The notes below the pieces were generated by a model, which was given only the letters and a program-made list of their open reading frames with translations, did not search any database and was not told where the DNA came from. Shown piece by piece: positions 22,202-32,742 of a DNA stretch of 64,000 nt. A program made the translations under genes and the position numbers. The DNA is from Hygrophila difformis. Its lineage: Eukaryota; Streptophyta; Magnoliopsida; Lamiales; Acanthaceae. Positions within the stretch are counted from its first letter, which is position 1, and the number at the start of each line of letters is the position of its first letter. The stretch lies in assembly GCA_030278955.1 (NCBI GenBank), contig JAOANR010000001.1, forward strand, positions 23,252,377 through 23,316,376, written 5' to 3'.

Positions 22202-22541
22202 ACTCCCTCCGTCCCACTAATAGTGTCCCAATACTTTTGGGCACAGTATTTTATGTGGAGATAGTTAGTATTTAATGTAAGGGTATATTAGTGTTTAAAG
22301 TGGGGGTAAATTAGGAATTTATGTGATGTGATTGTAATGAGTTTGAATTTTTAATTGATTTATTTATGTGTGATGTGATAGTTGTGTGTTTGAAATTTTA
22401 ATATATTTATTTATTAATGTTATGTGATGAGAGAGAATTTGGTAATTAAAGTATATAATTATTTCCCAAAAAGGAAATGTGACAATGATGTGGGACGGAC
22501 TAAAAAGGAAAATGAGACGGAATTAGTGGGATGTAGGGAGT
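22202..22541. mobile_element. Stowaway-like MITE, family B
   Basis: Ends are ACTCCCTCCGTCCCACTA and GGGATGTAGGGAGT, flanked by TA. It shares its interior with the copy 65 bp downstream (GTTAGTATTTARTGTAA, TTATGTGATGTGATTGTAATG). CTCCCTCCGTCC is the classic Stowaway/Tc1-mariner terminus. Confidence 0.88.
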
Positions 22542-22605
22542 ATCTATCTTGATTATTGAAATTGAGCATAAATAGATAATTATTTAAGAACGAGGAGTAT
22601 AAAAT

Positions 22606-22971
22606 TACTCCCTCCGTCCCACTAGAAGTGTCTCAAAATTTTTGGATACGGTATTTTATATGGGGATGGTTAGTATTTAGTGTAAAGGTCGATCAATGTT
22701 TAAAGCAATGGTAAAGTAGTAATTTATGTGATGTGATTGTAATGTGTATAAATTTTTGATTGATTTATTTATGTGCGATGTAATGGTTATGAGTTGAAAT
22801 TTATTAATGCATGGTAGTGGATTTAAAATTTTAGTATACTTATTTATTGATGTGATGTAATGGGTGTAGGTTGATGATTAATATTTAGTGATTTCCTAAA
22901 ATGGAAATGAGACAAAGGTATTGAGACGGACCAAAAAGGAAAGTGGGACATAAGTAATGGGACGGATGGTA
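22606..22971. mobile_element. Stowaway-like MITE, family B (second copy)
   Basis: Ends are TACTCCCTCCGTCCCACTA and GGGACGGATGGTA. It has the same interior and orientation as the copy at 22202-22541. Confidence 0.87.
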
Positions 22972-23267
22972 TTTAATATAAAAACTAGTTCCTATGGAAT
23001 GTAACCTAGATATTAATATTTTTTGTCTGCATGTTGCGCATGGCTACATTTTCTAAAATTAAATCTATAATCTAGTTAAAGAAAATATAAATATAATCTA
23101 TAATACTTCGTAGTAGTTTTTTATAAGTTTCATGTATCTAATTTCTAAGCTGAATGGTACTAAATTCGATCCCTCCCATCAATAAAAAAAATGAACGTTG
23201 GTTAAATTAAGTACCATAGATTGAGCTAAATGGACACTCCTAATTTCAGAGCCATATGTTTATAATA

Positions 23268-23533
23268 TACTTCCTCTATTTCACTTAACTTGTCTTGTTT
23301 TACTTTTGCACACAATCCAATGCATATTTTCAATCGGTAATATCTCAAAATATGTATAATGAAAAATTATGTAAAATATAAATTATAAAACTACATTATC
23401 ATAATTCATACGATTCTATCAAAATCCAATTCGACTATTTTTTCCCAACTATACTTACGAAAATATTGAGTCCAAATTCAATGAAGAGTTTAAAAAAGTC
23501 AAACATGACACGTTACTTGGGACGGATGGAGTA
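23268..23533. mobile_element. Stowaway-like MITE, family A (reversed)
   Basis: Ends are TACTTCCTCTATTTCAC and GGGACGGATGGAGTA. The interior is the reverse complement of the family A consensus, with a divergent middle. Confidence 0.78.
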
Positions 23534-23742
23534 TTTAAAATGAATAATAAAACAATAAAAAGAAATCATAAAATACATTCGCACCAATCGTCGTATGGCA
23601 ACAGTTATAGATATGTCTCGAGTTATATATTTTTTGTTTTAAGGTTATGCACACATATTAAGAAACTGGACGAATTTATGGTAAACTATAGCTCAATTAT
23701 TGCCCAATTGAGAAAATGTATAGGTTGAAATCAGAAAATTAG

Positions 23743-24001
23743 TACTCCCTCCGTAATTTAATGATATTAATATACATGTGTTCACGCAATCCATTGCAAA
23801 TGTTTAACGATTAATATCTCAAATTGTATAAAAGTAAAATTATAAAATTTTAATATTCTAAAACTATGTGATTAGATGAATCTAAAAATATCTCAGTTGA
23901 CTATATTTTATCTTATATAACTGTGTTAAAAAATTGAATTAATAACTTAATGAATAGTGTTTACTATGCAAACGTTAACATCATTAATTATGGAGGAAGT
24001 A
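23743..24001. mobile_element. Stowaway-like MITE, family A (reversed)
   Basis: Ends are TACTCCCTCCGTAATT and AATTATGGAGGAAGTA. The interior GATTAGATGAATC and TTGACTATATTTTATC are the reverse complement of the family A core. Confidence 0.83.
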
Positions 24002-24231
24002 CATAGTGTTAAAAAAATCAATCTTTAAAATTCCAAATCAAAACAAAACACAAATACACAATTGTGTATCAATTCAACTGGAAATAATAAAATAAAAACA
24101 AAAAGATTTACAACAAAATGAATAATTATTTACACTAAGCTAACAATTAGAACTCATCATCAATAATATTTCAATTCAATTAGAATAGTCACGGTAGCTT
24201 ACGGAATGCAGGGAATTAGAATTGTAGCAGC

Positions 24232-24953
24232 TAGGAGTGTTAATGAGCCAAGGTAGTTCGCGAACAGTTTGAGCTCGGTTCGATCAAAGTTCGGTCAAAA
24301 TTCAATTCGAATTGGCTTGACTTGAGTTCGAGTTTGACTCGAATAATTTACAAACCAAGCCGAACACCATTGAGGTCGGCTCGAAAAGCTCGCGAACAAG
24401 TTCGTGTTCTATTAACTTACAATACAAGTTCAATATTTTATATGTCATTTGAAATGTATTATGCTAGTACTATATTTATTTAGACTTCAAAATAAATATA
24501 GAGTCTACGACTATATTCTCACAGGCCTACCATATGCAATTAATGCATCTCCCTTTAAAGGGGTACGAAATGAAAGTTTAGAGACATATATTTATACGTA
24601 TATTTATTTATTAGTAAATATATTTATTTTTATACATATATTTATTTATTAGTAAATATAGAATTTATATAAAAGATTAAAAGTTAAAGTGTGTCCGGGT
24701 CAAACATGATATTTTTATTCGGACAGATGGAATAATTTTTGAATTATAAATATATATTTTTAAAATTATTTAAATATGTAGATTAAATAATATAATTAAA
24801 TATAACTTCTTTGATAAATTACGTGAGAATGAAAATGATCGCTCGGCTCGAAGTAGCTCGGTCAATGCTCGGCTCAAAACTCGGCTCGATTTCTTATGAG
24901 CTCAAGCCGAGCTTACCACTATTTTGGCTCAGCTCGGCTCATTAATACCCATA
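24232..24953. mobile_element. hAT-type non-autonomous element (GAGCTCGGCTCG-rich)
   Basis: Terminal inverted repeats TAGGAGTGTTAATGAGCC and, as reverse complement, TATGGGTATTAATGAGCC flank a 722-bp element. The arms are rich in GCTCGGCTCGA. The duplication GTAGCAGC lies on both sides (24224-24231 and 24954-24961), the 8-bp size expected for hAT elements. It has no transposase. Confidence 0.85.
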
Positions 24954-25410
24954 GTAGCAGCTTTAATAACTCTTTTTCACGGAACACCCTCTCTGGAGAA
25001 ATTCTTTAAAAATATCCTTCATATAATAAAAGCACACCCAAGCAACAAAATTTTCTTCAAATTGCAATTTTCAAATTGTGGTGTCAATAACTCTCTACTG
25101 AAAGGTGAAAAATCAATTAATCAAAATAATGAATATATTCTATATGTATAATTTTTTTTTTAAAAAAATACAATGAGTAAATTCGTCAAAGAATACTATG
25201 AATAAGTTATAGTAATCCATTACTTACAAAAGAACCTGCTTTGGGAAATGCGCCTTTAATTGCCCATGCAGATCCTCTAGGGATTAGTCTTGGGTCCAAT
25301 GTGGCATGTGGATATCTTGTTATTCACAAGAAATCAATAGTTTTCTACCCAAGCAATTTTATCTTTGTACTTAACTATGTTTTACTGCATTCTAGATTCC
25401 AATTAGGTAT

Positions 25411-25649
25411 TACTCCCTTCGTCTCATTAATTTTGTCTACTAGCACTTGTTTAATGATTTATATATCAAATCGGTACAAATAAAAATTATATAAAATGTA
25501 TATTTTAAAACTATATGATTAGACGATTCTAACAAGACTACACTTGACTATTTTTGTTTTTGCATCAATATAATAAAATTAAGTCAAAGTTAAACTGCGA
25601 ATAGTATCAAAAGTCAAATATAATTAATTGTTGGGCCGGGGAGTGAGTA
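25411..25649. mobile_element. Stowaway-like MITE, family A (reversed)
   Basis: It begins TACTCCCTTCGTCTCATTA. The interior GATTAGACGATTC and ACTTGACTATTTTTG match the reversed family A core. The right end is decayed (GGGGAGTGAGTA). Confidence 0.75.
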
Positions 25650-25689
25650 TGATGAAATGTTGGTTCTTAGGTACCTTAGTTTTCCTTTC

Positions 25690-27335
25690 ATTTTTTTTTT
25701 TTTTGTTAAGAGGATGTTGAAGCGTCAGCAAAAGCTAACTACAAAGCTTTGAAAAACCACATAAAGGAGTAAGAAAGATCAAGAAAAATAAAAAACAAAG
25801 ATCAAAAGCGAAGAAAATAAACACCAGCCGCATCAGCCACAAGGTATGGACGGACATCATCAGGAGGGAAAGCCCATGTGGTGCTGAACTCCACTGAGCG
25901 AGCTCCATCCTAGCTAGTGCATCTGCAAATTAATTTCCCTCCCGGAAAGTATGAGACCAATGGTAGCCAGGATGTTGTTGCAGAAGATCCTTAATCAAGC
26001 GAACCAAGGGAAAAAGCCTGTGATCCTCAGAAATATCTCGTTCCAACATGCGAAGAGCCTTCATAGAATCCGAAAAACAACAAGCCAAAGTGATACCATG
26101 TCTATGGAGAGTACGCATGCCACTCAAAATCCCATGCAGCTCCGCTACTAAATTAGTGCAAACTCCCACAAAGCTAGAAAACCTTCCACCCATTGTCCAC
26201 CACCAGAACGAATGACACCCCCAAACCTAATCGGTCCAGGATTGCCCAAGGAACTACCATCAAGTGCATAAGAACTCCCAAGTGCTGCCATGGGATCCAT
26301 GAAACATGCTTGAGAGATTTAGTTTTAATAAAGTTGCAGAAGGAGTTATCAATAGATAGACCAAGCTTCCGAGCTTCCCAAACCGCTTGACACGAGCTGA
26401 CAACATCACCTTCCATACAAAAACCATTTCGATTTCCCAAACCATCTATAATAGAGACCAGTGAACATTAGTCCACTACCCATAAACAACATGGAACCAA
26501 CGGCCTACACAAGTGGAGATATCCAAACTTTGATATTCAACTAACCCACCAATCATCTCCCAAGCCTCAGCTGCATATAGACAAGCAAAGAACCACAGTT
26601 GTTTGGAAAAAATTAAATGAGACCGAGGCTTATCAATATTCAACAAAATATCAAAGAGCAACTTACCTAGAAGAGAGATGTTTATATCCCGACTCCTTCG
26701 AACCCCAGTGCTCACATGGAGCGTGGAACAACCTCTTTCTCCCAACGAACAAAATGGAGGCCATGTCCACTCGTATCTTTCCATATAAAATTGTGAATAA
26801 TCTTATCACAAATCGAAGCTCGTACCCAAATGGTTTGCATAATGTAAGAGGGGATATCATTCAAAACAGCCCGAGCCAATGTAAGACGCCCACCCTTATT
26901 GAGCAGCGTTCGCTTTCAAGAATTCAACTTGGCATGCACTTTTTCCACAAAATAATCAAGTTTAGGTGTTGTCATCGCCCCATGAAAAATCGTAAAACCA
27001 AGATACTTACCAAGATCATCACAGTTGCCTATATTTAGGATACCACCAATTTGTTGGCGAAGACCAGTTGACACGGCATGAGAGGCAAAAGTGACGAACT
27101 TGCTGGGATTTTTTTTCAAGCCTGATCGCGCATCAAACTCAGCAAGAACTTAATCCACACACTGGACACTCCCATTAATGGCTTGAGAGAAGAGAACTAA
27201 GCCATCCGAGAACATCAAGTGAGATAAATGTGCAAGACCCCGTCCCAGTGTAACAGGAAGCCAGAGACCACCCCAAACATATTTTAAAAGGGATCGAGAT
27301 AGTTTTTCTATTACTACGATGAATATGTCTCTCTT
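25690..27335 (-). mobile_element. 5'-truncated LINE (L1-type), copy 1
   Basis: A T run at about 25690-25705 is the poly(A) tail of a minus-strand non-LTR element. Reading leftwards, the frame broken by stops shows the C-terminal part of reverse transcriptase (HLMFSDGLVLFS in place of the FADD box, near 27250-27215), then the zinc-binding region. It ends with an RNase H-like domain (AELHGILSGMRTL, CCFSDSMKALRML, near 26180-25930). It starts abruptly near 27335, inside RT, so it is 5' truncated. It is inactive. Confidence 0.82.
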
Positions 27336-27403
27336 AACCCACTACACTAATTGATTATATTTGAGTTGAATTGCAGAAAAGTTTTAGGCGCCTAGTAGTC
27401 ATA

Positions 27404-27664
27404 TACTTCCTCTGTTTTGTTTTAATAGCTATATTGGATAATTTGCTACTATTTACACACAAGCTTTGATTTAAAGTTCTATCATAGTTATAGGAGTTAA
27501 AATATAGCCAAGTGGGATATTGTTAGATTCATCTCGTCGTGTAGTTTTTTAATATGGAACTTTTAGAATTTTTATTTATCCGAACATGAGTTATTAGTGG
27601 TTTAAGATGTGGATTGAACTGCATAAAAAGTGAGTTCGTAGCAAATAAAAAAATGGAGGGAGTA
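27404..27664. mobile_element. Stowaway-like MITE, family A
   Basis: Ends are TACTTCCTCTGTTTTG and AATGGAGGGAGTA. The interior ATAGCCAAGTGGGATATTG and AGATTCATCTCGTCG belong to the family. It is immediately left of the foldback element. Confidence 0.85.
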
Positions 27665-27677
27665 TTCAACTTTATGG

Positions 27678-30600
27678 GTGAAAAATCCACTTTTAGTCCC
27701 GTAGGATTTTCTCTCACCCACATTTGGTCCCAAGTTTATGAAATTTCCACTTTTCGTCCCATAAGATTATTATTTGTTCCACTTTTAGTCCTACAGTCTA
27801 TTTTTTAAGAAAGAAATATTTATTGTTGTTAATATACAATTTTTAAAATGTTGTTTATTTACAAAATGCCCACAATCCAATTAAAAAATCATAACTCATT
27901 TAATTAAATCAAAATTTATTCATTTACACCAAATAAAATTATTTTTAAATTTATTAGAATATATAATATTTATTTTTTTTGGATCACTAGTGACGCCAAG
28001 CGTCGGCTAAGGGTGGCGGAACAACGCCAGAGAATAAAGGGAAAACAAGAAAACTAAAAATTCTACAGCAAAATGAAGGAAGGAGGAGGGACTAGACATA
28101 AATCAAGCACGAGGCAAGCACACTCCAGCAGAATCCATAACGAAGTACAGATGAACATCATCAGGTGGAAAGGCCCAGTTCGTAAAAAATTCCTCCGATT
28201 GAGTACCGCGTTTTGCCAAAGCATCTGCAACGAAATTACCTTCTTGAAAGATATGTTGCCACACATAACCTGGGTGACTGGTCAAAAGATCCCGAATGCT
28301 CTGTAGCAAAGGGAACAACGAATGGGTGAGTGGTATGTCATGTCGTATAATACGCAGAGCTTACATAGAGTCTGAAAAGCACCACGCCTGATCAATACCC
28401 TGTTGGTGTAGGCGTTGTAGTCCCTGCCAACTGCCATGTAATTCTGCGACTAAAATCGGGCCCGAACCAATCTATCCCGAGAAACCCTCGATCCATTGTC
28501 CATTGCCTTCACGTCACACCCCCAAAACCAGCTGCTCCTGGATTGCCCAGGGAACTACCATCCACATGTAATAAAAACCGATCATGACCATTTGGATTCC
28601 AATGAACTACTCGTGGAACCATGACCTTAGGTTTTCGAAGAAAGATCCTGTTAAATGTTTCCCCCCAAATGTTGAGCTTGACACACAAGAACATCCATTC
28701 GTGGCACCTTTCTGCCAAACCAAGCATCATTTCTATTATTCCAAATAACCCAAAATATCGCCCAACTACGACCATCCCAACAACTGCAACATCATCGAAT
28801 ATCAGCTACTAACTCGGTGGTTTGTGCACTGGGGAACCCATCTAATTGCATACCACATCTAGCCCATAATGCCAATGCCACTGGACAGTGGAAAAACAAA
28901 TGGTAAATGGATTCAATCCCTTCTCCGCATCTAATGCAAGAGGCTGAACCACTCAACCCCCGACAAATTCTCGATTCATTAGTAGGGAGGGCGTTATGCA
29001 AGGCAAGCCAAAGCACGGATTTTACTTTTTCTGGTGCCAGAATGCGCCATGCCCACAATTTCCAAACATCTTTAGTACACCCCTCTCTGTGATATCACCC
29101 ATTCATACCCTTCATTTACCGAATAATTTCCTGACTCATTGTTCATCCATCGCCATGAGTCTGTAGCAGCAGGATGTAGTACAAGCGGTCCATATGACAT
29201 AGTTTCTTTCTTGATATTATCCGAACCATAGTGTACAACACATTCCACTTCCACTTCCCATCAACAAACATATCACTAACCGAACATTCGGAATCCGCGA
29301 AATGTACATAGGGTATGTGGGGGGCGATTGGCCCTCCTTGAAGCCAAGAAGTAGTCCATAAATTACACTTTCCTTCCCCAATACGAACTCTGAACCCGTC
29401 GCCTATAAATGGTGCTACATGCTGAAGAGCACGGTATGTCGCGAAAGCACCAGGTCATGGTGGAAAGATAACTCCCTGACAGCCATATTTCTTAATTATG
29501 ATTTGCACCCAGGGTTTTGGTTCCATGCAAAGTACATCTGAATTTTTTTTCCAAGCAACTCAATGTTCATATCACGACTCTTGCGAATTCCGATCCCCCC
29601 CATAGATTTAGGCACGACCACTTTACTCCAATTAAGAAGGTTGATGCCACGATTGTTGGTATCCTTCCAGATAAAATTCCTCACCTTCATATCAATTAGC
29701 TCACATGTTAGAGAAGGGTAACCAGACATTTTGCATAAGGTATGTTGGAACAGCGGAAAACACTGCATGTGCTAACGTGATCCTTCCAGCCTTATTCAGA
29801 AGAGCCCTCTTCCATGACTGTAATTTCCCATCAATCTTTTCTAGCAAGAACTCCACACGAGAACTTCGTACTATACCAAAGAAGATTGGAAACCCCAAAT
29901 ATTTTCCCAGATTAACAGTAAGCTGAATGTTGAGCATAGATGAAATATTAGTCCTTCTTTGACTGGATACCACCCTAGATACATAAACCAATGATTTATT
30001 TGGGTTGATCCGAAGGCCAGCAACTGCTGTAAAGCGAGTCAGTACGTTATCAACATAAATGGCACTGGATAAAGATGCCTTTGAAAATATGAGTAAATCA
30101 TCCGCGAACATTAAATGAGATAGTGGAGCAGTCTCTGAAGCCAAGCTAATCGGAGACCATCTGCCATTGTCAACATGATCCTGCCATTGTCAACATGATC
30201 CTGGATGGTTCGTGATAACTTTTCCATGAAGTTTATAAAGAGATAAGGCGATAATGGATCACCCTGGCGAATACCTTTAGCTGGAGAAATAGGATCCAGA
30301 GTGGTAACATTCCATAGTATAGCATAAGTTGGAGATCGGACACAAAACATGATAATCTGAATCACAGATAACGGCAAGTCCATTTCATGTAAACACTGTT
30401 CTAAAAAATCCCAGTCCACATTATCATAAGCTTTTTCCAAATCTATTTTGATCAGAAATTCTTAAGCCCTACGCTGGCGATTATTAAAAGCATTGATTAC
30501 TTCTTGCCGAATAATGGCATTACCCGATGAGCCCCTCCCTGGAAGGAATACGGATTGGGTATGGTCCAATATATCTTTTCAACACTGATCTGAGACGATT

Positions 30601-31483
30601 AACCAGAACCTCAGTCAGTACTTTGTAACATACATTGCACAAACTAATGGTCGGTAGTGGCGAATCTCTCTAGGGACATCAATTTTTGGCAAAAGACAAA
30701 GGAGAGTAGCCGAAATATTAGCATCAAAACATGATAATCGCGGGGAAGGACCAACAACATCCCAATATGTTTTATAGAAAATCACGGGGAAGCCATCCGG
30801 CCCTGGTGCTGAGAATCCGTTCATCTGAAACAAAGAATCTTTAACTTCCTCTATCATAATAGGACTAGCAAGATCATCACTATTATGAATAGGTACAAGT
30901 GGTGCCAAATTCGGCTGCTGCCCAATGTTCTTTTCTACATATCCAAGGCTCCAGTTAAAGTGATTCCGAACATGTTGTTTAAGAATCTCTTCACTTGTAT
31001 TCCAAGTGCCTGCTACCTCAAGACCTAAAATCCGACTGCGCTGTCGCCGTATTAGAGTCTGGTATGAAAGTATCGCGTGTTGCGATCCCTCAAACGAACC
31101 CATTTATCTCATGACTTTTGAGAAATTTAAAGAAATTTCATAAAATATATTTATAAAGAAATTTAAAAGTTTATTTATTAATAAGTATTATTCTTTTATC
31201 AAATTCAAAAATAATTTTATTTAGTACAAATGAATAAATTTGGGTTTAATTAAATGAGTTATGATTTTAATTGGATTATGGGCATTTTGCAAATGAATAA
31301 AATTAAAAAAATTACACATTGACCTCAATAAATATTTTTCTCTTAAAAAATATAGACTGAAGGACCAAAAGTGGAAAAAAATAATAATTTTATGGAACCA
31401 AAAGTGGAAATTTCATAAAATTTGGGACCAAGTGTGAGTGAGAGTGAGAGAAAATTCTACGGGACCAAAAGTGGATTTTTCCC
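27678..31483. mobile_element. Mutator-like foldback element carrying a nested LINE
   Basis: Long inverted arms of roughly 300 bp (about 27678-27970 and 31190-31483) share CCACTTTTAGTCCC and AAATTTCCACTTTT-type blocks on opposite strands. The 9-bp duplication ACTTTATGG flanks the element (27669-27677 and 31484-31492), the size typical of Mutator-like elements. Without the nested LINE the element would be about 0.7 kb with almost no interior. No transposase was seen. Confidence 0.85.
27974..31101 (-). mobile_element. LINE (L1-type), copy 2, nested in the foldback element
   Basis: Minus-strand non-LTR element of about 3.1 kb with a short T run (tail) at the left and a possible duplication ATTTAT on both sides (27968-27973 and 31102-31107). 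Domains in order: the region before RT (31103-30615, GPDGFPVIFYK motif); reverse transcriptase (30440-29500, GIRQGDPLSPYLF and a FADD box near 30105); a zinc-binding zf-RVT domain (29058-28792, CIRCG...HLFFHCP); and an RNase H-like domain (28775-28063). The endonuclease domain is absent, so it is 5' truncated. Frames are broken, and a perfect 20-bp tandem duplication lies at 30161-30200. Confidence 0.9.
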
Positions 31484-31504
31484 ACTTTATGGTTAGATTT
31501 TATT

Positions 31505-31645
31505 TTCTCCATTCTTCTATCAAAGTTTATATTCTAAAACTACATGATTACACGAATTTAACAAGATCACACTTGACTATTTTTATCTTATATAATTATA
31601 TTAAAAACTTGAATAAGAGTTTTGTTTGAAAATGGAGGGAGTATA
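31505..31645. mobile_element. Half of a Stowaway-like MITE, family A (reversed)
   Basis: It contains ACATGATTACACG, ACTTGACTATTTTTATC and ends AATGGAGGGAGTA. The left part is missing or replaced by sequence next to the foldback element. Confidence 0.65.
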
Positions 31646-31647
31646 AG

Positions 31648-32019
31648 AGGGTGTTTGGATTGGCTTCTACCAAGGTGCTTTTGGCTTTGGCTTCTGCCAA
31701 AAGCACTTTTAGGGAAAAAGAAACGTTTGGTTTGGCTTTTTTAAAAAAGCAGAAGCACCTCAAAAAGCTGCAAAAGTGCTTATGGGAGAAACAACCCAGG
31801 GGTGCTTCTCCGAAAAGCAGAAGCCAAAAGCACTTCGTAAATTGTGCAAAGACTTAAATATCTTCATTACTTAATATAAATTACACTATAAATATATCTT
31901 ATTACCATATTAAGTAACATGTCCTTTTTGGTAATTTATATATTTAAAAAACACTTTTCACTTTTACACATCCAAACACACTTTTGAAAAAAAAGCTGCT
32001 TTTCAAACATTCCATTCAG
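31648..32019. mobile_element. hAT-like MITE, first tandem copy (partial)
   Basis: It begins GGGTGTTTGGATTGGCTTCT and contains GCTTTTGGCTTCTGCC-type repeats and a conserved AT-rich centre (TACACTATAAATATATC). It runs straight into the second copy without its own right terminus. Confidence 0.7.
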
Positions 32020-32480
32020 AGCCCGTTTGGATTGGCTTCTAGGGAGGTGCTTTTGGCTTTTGCTTCTGCCAAAAGCACTTCTAGTAGAAATTAGGTGTTT
32101 GTTTTGGCTTTTAAGAAAAAGCAAAAGCACCTCGAAAAGCGAAAAAAGTGCTTCTGGGAGAAGCAGACCAGGGGTGCTTCTCCCAAAAGCAGAAGCCAAA
32201 AGCACCTCGTAAAATGTGCAAGGACTTAAATACCCCCACTACTTACTATAAATTACACTATAAATATATCTTATTATCATATTAAGTAGCATGTCCTTTT
32301 TGATAATTACCACACTCTAAAAGTACTTTTCATTTTTATTCATCCAAACATACTTTTTAGAAAAATCCGCTTTTCAAACATTCCATCCAAACGCAAATGT
32401 TACATGCTTTTGCTTTTGACTTCTGCTTCTGCTTCTACTTTTGGCTTCTACTTTTTTCAAAAGCCAATCCAAACGGGCCC
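32020..32480. mobile_element. hAT-like MITE, second tandem copy
   Basis: Left end GCCCGTTTGGATTGGCTTCT and right end AGCCAATCCAAACGGGCCC are inverse. It aligns along its whole left part with the copy at 31648-32019. The right end is 263 bp upstream of the TBC-gene ATG, so it may overlap that gene's promoter. Confidence 0.8.
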
Positions 32481-32742
32481 TATTTGTGTGATTTGAGCTT
32501 CCCAGATGGACTTTTTTTTTTTCAAGAAAAAAACATTGACAAAGAAAAGAAAAAAGAAGTGATCCTTGGGCGTGGCTGCCTTGATTGCCCAAACTGGCGA
32601 TCCCCCATTTCCAAGAGAAGTCGCCAAGATCGTCCGATTCTCGCCCAAAATCCCCACCCAATCTCTCCACTTCTTCCCAATTTCCCCGAACTCCGTCCTA
32701 ATCGTCAAACCCTCTAAAGATCCTGCTTCAATTCCTGCGATT

